Shown here in pieces: positions 8,667-17,838 of a DNA stretch of 64,000 nt. Source of the DNA: Candidatus Methylomirabilota bacterium (GTDB lineage: Bacteria > Methylomirabilota > Methylomirabilia > Rokubacteriales > CSP1-6); contig DASTYT010000124.1 of NCBI GenBank assembly GCA_035764725.1, positions 1 to 64,000 of the forward strand, read 5' to 3'. The notes beneath the pieces are model-generated. The model had not been told where the DNA came from and searched no databases. It saw only the letters and a program-made list of their open reading frames with translations. The translations under genes and the position numbers were made by a program. The stretch's first letter is position 1, and each line of letters opens with the position of its first letter.

Positions 8667-9875
8667 TCAGTGGGCCCCCGCGAGGGCAGCGCCGGTCAAG
8701 CTGCCGTAGAGGTCCACGTAGCGCTGGATGATGTGCGGCCAACGCCGCTCCTGGATCATCGCCTCGCGCGCGCGGTCGCCGATGCGGGCACGGGCGCCGG
8801 CATCGCGGGCCAGGCGCGTGAGCGCATCTACCAGGGCCTCGCGCGACTCCGCGGGGACCAGCACCCCGGTGACGTCATGCTCGATCAACTCGGAGAGCCC
8901 CCCCAGGTCGCTAGCCACGACCGGGCGCGCCATCGCCATTGCCTCGAGGGGTTTGAGCGGCGTGACGAGCTCGGTGAGGCGCATGCGGCGACGCGGGCAC
9001 ACGAACACGTCGGTAATCGAGTAGAAGTCGCGCACCTCGGAGAACGGCACCTGACCGGCGAAGATCACCGCGTCCCCCAAGGGGGCGGCGGCCGCCCGCA
9101 GCGCAGCGTCTTCCTCGCCCCCGCCCACGAGGAGGAGGCGCGCGCCGGGGACCCGCTCGCGGACCGCGGGCAGCGCGCCGAGCAAAAAGCGCAGGCCTTC
9201 GTAGTGGTAGAACGACCCGATGAAGCCCAGGACCGGGCCGCCGTTGAGCCCCAGTCGTTCGGCCAGCGCATGCGATCGCTCCACCGGCCGGAACCACTCG
9301 GTGTCCACGCCGTTGGGCGCAACCCGGATCCGCTCGGCAGCGACCCCGCGTTCGATCAGCTCCTGCCGCATCGCCTGCGCGATCGTGACCACCGCGTCGG
9401 CGCGCTTGAACATGAACGTCTCGAGGGCGCGAGTGACCCGGTAGCGCAGGGAACCCTCGCGCGTGGTCCCATGGTCCACGGCCGCGTCTTCCCAGAAAGC
9501 GCGGGCTTCGTAGACCACGGGGATGCCAAGCCGCCGACTCACCCACAGCGCGGGAAGACCGTTCAGCACCGGCGAGTGCGCATGAATCACCCGCACGCGC
9601 TCGATGCGGGCGACGTCGCGCACGCGCCGGGCGAGACGCCACATGAGGCCGATCTCACGCGCGAGCGGGACCCACCCGTTCCGGCGGCCCGGCGTGCGGT
9701 AGTGCGGGATCCCGTCGCGCTCCTCGCGAAGAGCGGGCGCCGGCCCGTGCTTGGGCGAGGTTACGACAACGGGCCGCAGCCCGGCCGCCTTCTGGAACAC
9801 CACGATGTTGCGGCTGCGCGTGCTGTACCCGCTCATGACGGGCAGAGAGTGGTCCAAGACGTGCAGGACAGTCAT
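8667..9875 (-). CDS. Exosortase A-associated glycosyltransferase (Daro_2409/Stp3 type)
   Basis: 402 residues from the ATG at 9875, supported by an ATGA overlap with the preceding stop. The opening VLHVLDHSLPVMSGYSTR followed by NIVVFQ is the hallmark of the PEP-CTERM/exosortase A-associated glycosyltransferase family (TIGR04063, from memory). The C-terminal half has PNGVDTEWF, GSFYHYEGL and KPLEAMAMARPVVAS, as in GT4 enzymes. Expected role is sugar transfer during assembly of the exopolysaccharide. It lies between an asparagine-synthetase-like gene and another GT4 gene. Confidence 0.93.
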   Translation of the reverse strand: MTVLHVLDHSLPVMSGYSTRSRNIVVFQKAAGLRPVVVTSPKHGPAPALREERDGIPHYRTPGRRNGWVPLAREIGLMWRLARRVRDVARIERVRVIHAHSPVLNGLPALWVSRRLGIPVVYEARAFWEDAAVDHGTTREGSLRYRVTRALETFMFKRADAVVTIAQAMRQELIERGVAAERIRVAPNGVDTEWFRPVERSHALAERLGLNGGPVLGFIGSFYHYEGLRFLLGALPAVRERVPGARLLLVGGGEEDAALRAAAAPLGDAVIFAGQVPFSEVRDFYSITDVFVCPRRRMRLTELVTPLKPLEAMAMARPVVASDLGGLSELIEHDVTGVLVPAESREALVDALTRLARDAGARARIGDRAREAMIQERRWPHIIQRYVDLYGSLTGAALAGAH

Positions 9876-11734
9876 GCCGAGCACCTCAGCGGTGACACGA
9901 GCTGCGCGACCGCACCGACGTGGAATAGGTCGCCGGATCCCTTCGCCTCCCCCGAACCGATCGGTTCGATCGCCGCCTGAAGCTTGGCCGGCCCAGATAG
10001 ACCGAGATCCGCCAGAAGCCCGATCGCGCGACCCCGGAGGGCCGCACTCTCCCGTAGCCAGGCGTTCCACTCATCGTAGCGCTCTTCGATGACCGCCCGG
10101 GTCTTGAGGGGAAAGCGGATACCGTATGAACGAAAGCTCTTGGCCCAGCGATGCGCCAGCGGGGAGCGCCGCAGCGGCAGGAGGGACTCCGCATACGGTA
10201 TGGCTGCGTAGGCGGGAAAGTGCTTCCGGAACAGCCGGACGTAGAGTTGCCGGAACGCGGTGTAGCGCGGCGCGATCGTCCAGGTCGCCCGCAAGAGCGC
10301 ATTGTCGCAGAAGAGGGGGTAGGCCACCCGTACGAACCGTCGGCATAGAACGCCCTGGTTGATCGTACTGTGCAGGGCCTTCTGCATGAGCTTGAAATCC
10401 CGGACGGCGACCGCGACCGATCCGTCAGGAGGCGCCATCTCACGGAGAACCGTCCAGATGTCTTGCAGAATGGTCGGCCGCTGTGCGGTCAAGAGACGGA
10501 CGACATCGCCATCCGCGTGGCGCGCAAGCCAATCCGCAGCCCCCCGGTCCACGAGGCTCTCGTACAGTTCCTCCACAAGAGCCTCGAAGCCCACCTCCCG
10601 GACTCGCCGATCACCCAAGCGGTTCGCCAGCTGCATCCAGCGCTCGGGCCGGGAGAGGAACCGCCCGACATCATAGAAGCTCCCTCCGAGCAGCACATCG
10701 CCGGCGTACCCGTCGAGAGCTGTGTCAAGGCCATCCTGGCCAATGCGCCGAGCGGCCAGGTATCGCGAGGGGAACGCCGGCGGGCCACTCAGACGGAGCA
10801 TCTCGTCGATCGAGGCCGACACCTGGCTACCCGGAAGGGGAACGTGGGTGAAGGACGCCCCTCGCACCGACGCAACTTGCCGCGCCAACATCACGTCGGC
10901 GAACTCGCGGGGGCCATAGCTATAACAGGGCAGACGCGCGGCATCGGGCCAGGCGGCCAGTATCAGACGCGAATCCATCCCGCCGCTCAGGAGGAGGGCG
11001 TTCCCATCTGATAGTCCGGCGACGCGGCGACAGGCCGTCCGCGTCAGCTCAGCGATCTGGTCGATGTCGGGACGGCGATCGGCGGGCCCCAGACGAATCG
11101 GGCTCAGATCCGTCGCCGTGACGGAGAGCCGGGCACTCGGGTCATCCCACTCGAGGGTGCACGCTGGAGGCAGCCGCCGCATCGCCTTCGAGTAGTAGCG
11201 GTCGCCTACGGTGTGCCCCAAATATACCAGCTCGGCGATCGCGGTGAGATCCGGCTCTCCGGTGACCAGGCCACACGCTGTGGCAAGGTACGGGGCGGTG
11301 GCCACCACACATCCGCCTGGCACGGGCGCGTAATAGAGCGGTATGGAGCCGACGCGATCGTTGGCCACGGTAAAGACGGTTCGGTCGAGATCGAGGGTCG
11401 CCACGTTGAACGAGCCCGCCTCGAGCATCGCGAGCGCCCGGTCGAGCCCGACGGACTCGATCAGTCGCACCAGCTCTCCCCGCTGTACGGCGGACGCACC
11501 GGGTCTGTCCGTCACGACGTATCCGTCCAGGGCGCACCCGAGTCGACCGCCGCGGCTCCACTCGATCACGGCCGCCCCTTCGGGTCTCCGTGGAGACAGG
11601 AGCGCGAGGCTGACGGCCCGGCCGTCGGTGTAGAAGTCGACCTCGGCGGGGGCCACCTGCTCGATTGCCGCGAGCATGCGCTCCCGCGTCAGCTCGAGCG
11701 CGGCGGACCCAAACCCGGCGAAGAGACCGTACAT
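9872..11734 (-). CDS. Asparagine synthetase-like protein without glutaminase Cys
   Basis: 620 residues. The N-terminal domain (about 1-210) is homologous to the class II glutaminase of AsnB but begins MYGLFAG, so the essential Cys2 is absent and it cannot hydrolyse glutamine in the usual way. The synthetase domain has the pyrophosphate loop LLSGGMDSR at 248-256 and DGYAGDVLLGG. Members of this family without Cys either use ammonia or form amide/lactam bonds in other substrates (beta-lactam synthetase, lasso cyclase). Nothing in the sequence fixes the substrate. It is six bases downstream of a methyltransferase gene and overlaps the next glycosyltransferase (ATGA), so a role in modifying the secreted glycan or its carrier is likely but unproven. 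Confidence 0.82.
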   Translation of the reverse strand: MYGLFAGFGSAALELTRERMLAAIEQVAPAEVDFYTDGRAVSLALLSPRRPEGAAVIEWSRGGRLGCALDGYVVTDRPGASAVQRGELVRLIESVGLDRALAMLEAGSFNVATLDLDRTVFTVANDRVGSIPLYYAPVPGGCVVATAPYLATACGLVTGEPDLTAIAELVYLGHTVGDRYYSKAMRRLPPACTLEWDDPSARLSVTATDLSPIRLGPADRRPDIDQIAELTRTACRRVAGLSDGNALLLSGGMDSRLILAAWPDAARLPCYSYGPREFADVMLARQVASVRGASFTHVPLPGSQVSASIDEMLRLSGPPAFPSRYLAARRIGQDGLDTALDGYAGDVLLGGSFYDVGRFLSRPERWMQLANRLGDRRVREVGFEALVEELYESLVDRGAADWLARHADGDVVRLLTAQRPTILQDIWTVLREMAPPDGSVAVAVRDFKLMQKALHSTINQGVLCRRFVRVAYPLFCDNALLRATWTIAPRYTAFRQLYVRLFRKHFPAYAAIPYAESLLPLRRSPLAHRWAKSFRSYGIRFPLKTRAVIEERYDEWNAWLRESAALRGRAIGLLADLGLSGPAKLQAAIEPIGSGEAKGSGDLFHVGAVAQLVSPLRCSA

Positions 11735-11740
11735 GTTCCG

Positions 11741-12511
11741 CTACTCGCGTCCCGGCGCCATGGAGCGCCGCGCGACGAAGAGGAACGAGTGTGCGGCGGC
11801 ATTCCCGAGCGGGGGAACCGTGTCCAGAATCGCTCGCACGGGTCGCGCCTCCAGCAGGTCCTCCATCCAGGGCGTCTGGCGCGGAGGCAGCCGAAGGGCG
11901 GGCTGGCAAACGAAGCTGAGGCCCGCTGCGGCCAGCCAGCCTCGCACGTCGCGCGGCGGATACGAGCGGACGCTGGTGGGCCAACCGCTCAGACGCGCCA
12001 CCATTCGCCGCGCAATCGCGACAGCGCCGCGCCCGTTGAGCGCCTCCACCACCAGCACCCCCCCGGGGCGCAGTACGCGGGTCATCTCGGCGATGGCGCG
12101 CGCGGGGTCGGAGAGAGCCTGCAGCACGCCGATCGATACCACGAGGTCGAACATCGTCGACGAGAACGGAAGCCCGTAGGCCTCGCCCGCGAGATAGGTA
12201 CCCTTGCGGCCAGGGTCGGCGGCCATGGCCCGCTGGAGGCTCGGCACCGAGTAATCGAGCCCCACCGTGCGATAACCAAGCCCCGCGAGGAGACGCACGT
12301 AGGTCCCGCCACCGCAGCCCAACTCGAGGGCCCGTGCGCGTTCGGGCAGGCCAAGTCGCGGCACCAAGGCGGCGAACGTCGCCACGCGCCGCCGCAGGCC
12401 CGCGTCGGACCAGCCCGAGATGCGCGGCTCGTCGTCGAAGGCCGTCGCGAAGCGCTCGAATCGCGCCCGCCATTGGGCCTCGAACCGTCCGTCGTCAGAG
12501 GGCGTCCTCAT
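11741..12511 (-). CDS. SAM-dependent class I methyltransferase
   Basis: 256 residues from the ATG at 12511, chosen for its ATGA overlap with the upstream amidotransferase stop. The Rossmann methyltransferase signature is clear: motif I ALELGCGGGTYV, acidic GLDYS at the end of strand 2, GEAYGLPF, and motif IV-like FDLVVSIGVLQALSDP, followed by LRPGGVLVVE. It falls in the Methyltransf_11/25 type. Substrate is unknown; in this setting O- or N-methylation of a sugar or sugar precursor is plausible. It sits between two asparagine-synthetase homologues. Confidence 0.85.
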   Translation of the reverse strand: MRTPSDDGRFEAQWRARFERFATAFDDEPRISGWSDAGLRRRVATFAALVPRLGLPERARALELGCGGGTYVRLLAGLGYRTVGLDYSVPSLQRAMAADPGRKGTYLAGEAYGLPFSSTMFDLVVSIGVLQALSDPARAIAEMTRVLRPGGVLVVEALNGRGAVAIARRMVARLSGWPTSVRSYPPRDVRGWLAAAGLSFVCQPALRLPPRQTPWMEDLLEARPVRAILDTVPPLGNAAAHSFLFVARRSMAPGRE

Positions 12512-14409
12512 GGCGTGGACAACCCATCGATGAAGGTGCGATGCCACAGTTCCAGCATGAGAAGCGCCCAGAGTGAGGACGCGTGATTGCCCACACCGCG
12601 CTGATGGCGATCCCACAGGGCACGCACCTGCTCACCCCGTACATATCCCCGCCCCAGCGCTCTAGATGACAGGAGGAGATCCTGGGCCATCTCCCGCAGC
12701 TCGCCCCGCAGCCAGCCGGCCAGCGGAATCTCGAAGCCCTGTTTGGGCCGGTGCACGGCGGAGGCGGGTACCCGCTGGTCAAGGTGCCGCTTGAGCAGAT
12801 ACTTGGAGACACGCCCTCGGTACTTCCACTCCGACGACAGCGACGCCGCGAACTCCACCACCTTGTGATCGAGCAGCGGAGCGCGCACCTCGAGCGACGA
12901 GGCCATACTCATCCGGTCCACCTTGACCAGGATGTCGTTGACAAGCCATGTCTTGAAATCTACGTAGAGGAGCTGGCTGAGCGGGTCGAGATGCCACACC
13001 CGCTCGAAGTGCCTTGCGAAGCCGGTGAACGAGTCGTGGCCGCCCAATGCCCGCTGGAACTCCGGATGGAGCAGCGCGGCCTTGTCGGCTGGCCGCAGCA
13101 GGGAGAGGTCCGAGAAGTACGCGCGCTCGAAGCTGGTGCCGAGATTCTGGAGGAAATACCTGGCCCGCAGCGGCCGCGGCAGCCAGTCCGCCTTGGGATA
13201 GATGCGGCCGAGGGGCCCCAGCACGCCGGCACGCGCCCAGGCGGGCAGGAGACGGCGCAGCCGTGACTCCCAGCGATTGAGCCCGTAGCGGCGTTGATAC
13301 CCTGCGAAGATCTCGTCGCCGCCGTCACCGGACAGCGCCACCGTGACCCGTTCGCGGGCCGCCTTGGCGACGTAGTACGTCGGCAGGGCCGACGAGTCTG
13401 CGAAAGGCTCGTCGAGGTGCCAGGCCAGGCGCGGGAGGATCTCCGCGGCCCGCGCCTCCACCAGCACCTCGTGGTGCTCGGTGCGGAGGGCCTCCGCCAC
13501 CGCGCGGGCATGCGGCAGCTCGTTCCAGCGTTTTTCGGTGAAGCCGACGGCGGTGGTCCGCACCGGCTGGTCCGAGAGACGAGCCATCGCCTCCACCACC
13601 GCGGTGGAGTCCACACCGCCGGACAGGAAGGCACCCAGGGGAACATCGCTGATGAGCCGTACCCGCACCGCGTCCGTGAACACCGAGGCGAACTCTTCCA
13701 GGGCCTGCGACTCCGTCCGCTCACGATGCCCGTCACACGGCACGTCCCAGTACTCCGTGAGACGAATCTGGCCTCGCTCCCACACCAAGTAGTGGGCGGG
13801 CGGGATCTGCTGAACGCCCTGGAGAATCGTGGCGGGAGCGGGGACGCACCCGAACGAAAGATAGTCGTCAAGCGCCTCGGCGTTGATGCTGCGCTTGAGC
13901 CCGCCGTCCTGTAGGAGCCCCTTCAGCTCAGACGAGAAGGCCAGGTGCTCCGCGTCGTGCGTGTAATAGAGCGGCTTCTTGCCCGCCCGGTCCCGGGCCA
14001 AGAGAAGGCGACGATTCCGATCGTCCCAGAGGGCGATGGTGAACATACCACGGAGGCGCGCCACCCACGCCGGGCCGTACTCCTCGTACCCATGCACGAT
14101 GGCCTCGGTGTCCGATTTCGTGGCGAACCGGTGCCCCTTGCTGACGAGCTCGTCTCGGAGCTCCTGGAAATTGTAGATCTCGCCGTTGAACACCACCGCA
14201 ACCGTGCCATCCTCGTTGAACATGGGCTGGTCGCCGGTGGAGAGGTCGATGATCGACAGGCGCCGATGGCCCAGGCCCGCGCCCCGGCCGAAGTAGAACC
14301 CATCGGAGTCGGGCCCTCGGTGCACCATGGTGGTGGTCATCCGGCGCAGGAGCTCCTGCGACACGGGATGGCCCGGATCCGTGTGAACGATGCCGGCGAT
14401 CCCGCACAT
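12508..14409 (-). CDS. XrtA-system amidotransferase, asparagine synthase family (glutamine-hydrolysing)
   Basis: 633 residues from the ATG at 14409, the start that puts the catalytic Cys at position 2 (MCGIAGI). The glutaminase domain carries RGPD, GHRRLSIIDL and VVFNGEIYN. The synthetase domain carries FLSGGVDST at 261-269, DEPFADSSALP and LSGDGGDEIFAGY. The match is to the exosortase A amidotransferase group (TIGR03108 type, from memory). It should make ammonia from glutamine and form an amide from an adenylated carboxylate, with uronic acids of the glycan as one candidate substrate. The gene starts one base after the upstream fusion gene ends. Confidence 0.92.
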   Translation of the reverse strand: MCGIAGIVHTDPGHPVSQELLRRMTTTMVHRGPDSDGFYFGRGAGLGHRRLSIIDLSTGDQPMFNEDGTVAVVFNGEIYNFQELRDELVSKGHRFATKSDTEAIVHGYEEYGPAWVARLRGMFTIALWDDRNRRLLLARDRAGKKPLYYTHDAEHLAFSSELKGLLQDGGLKRSINAEALDDYLSFGCVPAPATILQGVQQIPPAHYLVWERGQIRLTEYWDVPCDGHRERTESQALEEFASVFTDAVRVRLISDVPLGAFLSGGVDSTAVVEAMARLSDQPVRTTAVGFTEKRWNELPHARAVAEALRTEHHEVLVEARAAEILPRLAWHLDEPFADSSALPTYYVAKAARERVTVALSGDGGDEIFAGYQRRYGLNRWESRLRRLLPAWARAGVLGPLGRIYPKADWLPRPLRARYFLQNLGTSFERAYFSDLSLLRPADKAALLHPEFQRALGGHDSFTGFARHFERVWHLDPLSQLLYVDFKTWLVNDILVKVDRMSMASSLEVRAPLLDHKVVEFAASLSSEWKYRGRVSKYLLKRHLDQRVPASAVHRPKQGFEIPLAGWLRGELREMAQDLLLSSRALGRGYVRGEQVRALWDRHQRGVGNHASSLWALLMLELWHRTFIDGLSTP

Positions 14410-14410
14410 G

Positions 14411-16585
14411 TCAGCGGTCTCCCCGCCCGGCGGCGTGCAGCGGCGTGAAGCGGCCCGCCAGCTCCGCGTCGAAGACATACCGGTCGAAGCCGCCTGCACG
14501 GCGCAGGTAGCCCGCGTCCAGGCGATTCAGGGCGAGAAGATCCGCGCCCGTTGCGTTGTCGCCCAGCTCGGTGGTGACGGCGGCGAGGACGCCGGCGTCG
14601 CGCAGGAGCGCCTGGATGGGCTCCGTGACTCGCCCGCGGGGATAGGCGAAAAGGCGTGCGGGCCGTCCCAGCTCGGAGGCCAGACGGTCGAGGCTCTCCA
14701 CGATCTCACGGCGCGCGTCCGTGAGGGAGAGCTCGTCGAGGAACGCGTGCGAGACCGTGTGCGAGCCGAGCTCGACTCCGGCGCGCTGCATCTCCCGCGC
14801 CTGATCCCAGGTGAGCAGATCGTCCCCGCCGAGCGCCACACCCGGAGCCGCCGCGAGAAGTGAGGCCACCGTTCCCTCGCGCTCGGCCCGCCCGAGCGCG
14901 TTCAGGCTCCGCACGATGCCGCGAGCCACCAGACCCGCGGACGCACCCGCGCGCAAGGACGCGAGCTGGGCGGTGAGCCACTCCGGCAAGCGGTGCGCAG
15001 GGGCGGAGGTGGACTCGCTCAGGCGCGCTACCGCGTGAGCGACGGCGTCCCACCAAAAGGGGGCACGCCGGTCGAGGGCACCAGTCACCACGAAGACCGT
15101 CGCGGACACGTCGTGCTTCTTGAGGATCGGGAACGCGTGCCGATAATTATCCCCGTAGCCGTCGTCGAACGTCACCGCCACCGCGCGAGCGGGGAGCTCG
15201 CCTCGCGCGAGACGCTCCGCCGCCTCCGCCAGAGGGAGCGGGGTGTAGTGGCGCGCCAGGTGCGCCATCTGCGCGTCGAACTCGTCTCGCGGCATCGCCA
15301 TGGGCGGTAGCGCGTAGTCTTGCGCGGCGCGCACGGGCAGGACGCGGTGGTACGTGAGCACGACGAGCCGCTGCGACCCCGCCCCAACGCGTCGCCCGAC
15401 CACGCGGGCCACGGCGGACTTCGCGCGTTCGCGGCCGCGGAGGGTCGTCCGCAACCTCCGGCGGCCGATCAGATCCTCGTAGCAGTCCTCGTAGGCTGTC
15501 ACCATGCGACCCATGGCGTGCTCTGATTCCACGAGGGCTCGGCCCGCCGCACCCTGCGCCTTCGCGAGGCTCGGGTCGGCGAGCAGGTCCACGAGCCGGC
15601 CAGCCAGCGCCGACGGGTCCCGCGGCGGCACCAGATAGCCGCTGATGCCGTCGCGTACCAGCTCGGGATTGCCGCCCACGTCGGTCGCCACCACCGGCCG
15701 GGAGGCAGCCATAGCCTCGAGGATGGTGTTCGACATGCCCTCGAACACCGAGCTGTTGACATAGACGTCCGAGAGAGCCAGGAGGTCATTGATGTCCTGA
15801 CGGACGCCCGGGAAGAGGACCATCGGCCCCACGCCGAGCGACACCGCCAGGGCTTCCAGCTCCCTCTGGTTGCCGCCGCCCCGCTCCCCGCCCACGATGA
15901 CCAGCCGCGCCTCCGGGCGCGCCGCGCGCACGCGCGCGAAGGCCCGGATGAGGGTGGGATAGTCCTTCACCGGTCGCAGTCCCCCGACGCTCATTATCAC
16001 CCGATGCTCGGGCGCCAGGCCGAGCGTCTCGCGGAGGGCCTCCACCGGGCCCGGACGCGCGAAGCCGTCGAGATCCACGCCGTTGGCGATGACGGACACG
16101 CGCTCGGCGGGCACGTCCCATACTGTCACGAGCTCGCGTCCGAGATCGCCGGACACTGCGATCAGACGCGACACGTGCCGGGCCAGCCACCGGCTGAGCC
16201 GGATCTGGCGCGCGGACGGCGGCTCCGCCTCCCGCCCGTGGAGCCCGTGCACACGGAGCGGCACGCGCGCGAGCGCGGCGGCGGCCACCGTATAGAAGAA
16301 TGTCTGCCAGTTGTGTGAGTGGACAATATCCACACGCTCCCGCCGGAAGCAGGCAGCCAGGCGCGGGACGAGGCCAAGGTTGCGCCCGGCCGCCTTTCGC
16401 AGTTCGCGGACGGGGACGCGGGGGTCGAGCACGGGGCGTGTCTCGTCCCGTTGGAAGGCGAGGCAGCAGATCGAGGGCGCGAAGCGGGCGGCGTCGAGCC
16501 GATTCACCTGCTTGATCACCCCATGCTCCATACCCGAGAGGGAGAGCACGTTGACCACGTGCATGACGCGGATCGGGGTCCTCAC
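14411..16585 (-). CDS. Glycosyltransferase (GT4, Stp2-like) fused to polysaccharide deacetylase
   Basis: 724 residues in two parts. Residues 1 to about 380 are a GT4 enzyme similar to the PEP-CTERM-associated Stp2 group (TIGR03088-like): SLSGMEHGVIK, IVHSHNW, IANGVDLDGF, and the E-x7-E pair E282/E290 in FEGMSNTILE. After a basic linker (about 376-404), residues about 405-724 form a NodB-type polysaccharide deacetylase with TYHRV, the metal-binding TFDDGY at 472-477, SHTVSH and FAYPRG. The start is GTG at 16585, overlapping the upstream stop (GTGA); an ATG lies seven codons further in. The fusion implies that a sugar is added and then de-N-acetylated, or that the two activities are simply tethered. 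Deacetylases of this fold often work in the periplasm, whereas no export signal is seen here. Confidence 0.9.
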   Translation of the reverse strand: MRTPIRVMHVVNVLSLSGMEHGVIKQVNRLDAARFAPSICCLAFQRDETRPVLDPRVPVRELRKAAGRNLGLVPRLAACFRRERVDIVHSHNWQTFFYTVAAAALARVPLRVHGLHGREAEPPSARQIRLSRWLARHVSRLIAVSGDLGRELVTVWDVPAERVSVIANGVDLDGFARPGPVEALRETLGLAPEHRVIMSVGGLRPVKDYPTLIRAFARVRAARPEARLVIVGGERGGGNQRELEALAVSLGVGPMVLFPGVRQDINDLLALSDVYVNSSVFEGMSNTILEAMAASRPVVATDVGGNPELVRDGISGYLVPPRDPSALAGRLVDLLADPSLAKAQGAAGRALVESEHAMGRMVTAYEDCYEDLIGRRRLRTTLRGRERAKSAVARVVGRRVGAGSQRLVVLTYHRVLPVRAAQDYALPPMAMPRDEFDAQMAHLARHYTPLPLAEAAERLARGELPARAVAVTFDDGYGDNYRHAFPILKKHDVSATVFVVTGALDRRAPFWWDAVAHAVARLSESTSAPAHRLPEWLTAQLASLRAGASAGLVARGIVRSLNALGRAEREGTVASLLAAAPGVALGGDDLLTWDQAREMQRAGVELGSHTVSHAFLDELSLTDARREIVESLDRLASELGRPARLFAYPRGRVTEPIQALLRDAGVLAAVTTELGDNATGADLLALNRLDAGYLRRAGGFDRYVFDAELAGRFTPLHAAGRGDR

Positions 16586-17838
16586 GCGACGCGCACCGAG
16601 CCCGAGCGCGGCCGGGCGCCCTCACCAGGGTGCCGACGCAGCTCGCCGAGCACGGTCCGCGCCATCCCGAGCATCACGGCTAGCGTCATGGCGGGATCGC
16701 GCCAGGAGAAGAAGTCTAGAGCCAGGCGATGGGTGCCACGCAGCACCCTCGCGTAGGACGCGAGGAACGCCCAGGCCGAGTACTGCCCACGCGCGATGGT
16801 GGCGGCCGCCGAGCTCAGGTCTCCGGGATACCGGAAGGGCTCGAAATAGAGGGTGCGCCGCGGGCGGGGTGGCTCAACGGGCAACCCTTCGAGATCGGCG
16901 TAGTAGTGCCATGCGAGGTCAAAGTTCGCCTTGGCCAGGACGGTCGAGAACCCGGGAAGCCGCGGATTGATCTCCGTGAGGTAGAAGCGTCCGTCGGCGG
17001 GGGAGCGCATCCAGTCTAGGTGCGCGAACCCCTGCCAGCCGAGGTGCGTCAGCAGCCGCTCGGCGAGCGCCTCGAGTGGAGGGTTGGACACCACCTCCCC
17101 AGCGTACATGCGGCTGCCGAAGGTGCCGTCCCGGTTCATGTTCGTGCGGACCTTGCGCAAGGAGAGAAAGCCCACCGGCCGCCCATCACGCCGGTAGAGC
17201 GTCTCGACGCACCAGATGTCGTCCACGGCGCAATCGATCCACGCCTGCAATAGGATGCGCGGCCGCCGGGCCTGATTCTCGGGGCGGGCCGCTAGCTCCC
17301 GCATACGAGTCACCGCGCTCGGAAGATCGTCGGGCCCCGCGACCCGCACGTATGCGCCGCCCGCCAGCGTCGTGGCTTTCACCACGAGGGGATACCCGAC
17401 CGCGACGGCCACCCTATGCGGATCGGCCGACTCCTCGAGGAGCCGGGTGACGGGAGTCGGTATCCCCAACTCCGTGACAACCTGCGAGCATGTCAACTTG
17501 TCGAAGCCGCGCTCCAGTGTGTCGGGCGGCGAGATGCCAAGCCGGTAGCCGGCGGCCGCCAGCGTGTCCCGATTCCCGGCCAGCACACGGGCGGACACGT
17601 CGTCCGACGGGAAGAGCACGCCGCGCTCGGGAAGATTCAGCAGCGTCGTCATGATCCCCTCCGCGTCCCCGAGGGGCACCTCCGGGACGCGGCGCGTCAC
17701 GTAGCGCGAGTGGAAAGTCGGGCAATCCGGCTCGCGGCTGAGCGCCACCAGCGGCACGCCGCGCCGACCCAGCGGCGTCACGATTCCCTCGATCGCGCGG
17801 ATGTCGGCGTCGAGGAGGATAGCCGGAGTCAGGCTCAT
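16582..17838 (-). CDS. ATP-grasp domain carboxylate-amine ligase-like protein
   Basis: 418 residues. The N-terminus (AILLDADIRAIEGI) is a preATP-grasp fold. The ATP-grasp core has YPLVVKATTLAGG, an acidic lid region, and the metal-binding TEINPRLPGF near residue 300. Such enzymes activate a carboxylate as acyl-phosphate and join it to an amine or thiol. Homologues occur in polysaccharide loci as predicted ligases of amino acids or small acids. It lies between an amidotransferase with Cys2 and the glycosyltransferase-deacetylase fusion, with ATGA/GTGA overlaps on both sides. That points to a shared role in amide decoration, but the substrate is unknown. Confidence 0.85.
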   Translation of the reverse strand: MSLTPAILLDADIRAIEGIVTPLGRRGVPLVALSREPDCPTFHSRYVTRRVPEVPLGDAEGIMTTLLNLPERGVLFPSDDVSARVLAGNRDTLAAAGYRLGISPPDTLERGFDKLTCSQVVTELGIPTPVTRLLEESADPHRVAVAVGYPLVVKATTLAGGAYVRVAGPDDLPSAVTRMRELAARPENQARRPRILLQAWIDCAVDDIWCVETLYRRDGRPVGFLSLRKVRTNMNRDGTFGSRMYAGEVVSNPPLEALAERLLTHLGWQGFAHLDWMRSPADGRFYLTEINPRLPGFSTVLAKANFDLAWHYYADLEGLPVEPPRPRRTLYFEPFRYPGDLSSAAATIARGQYSAWAFLASYARVLRGTHRLALDFFSWRDPAMTLAVMLGMARTVLGELRRHPGEGARPRSGSVRVA

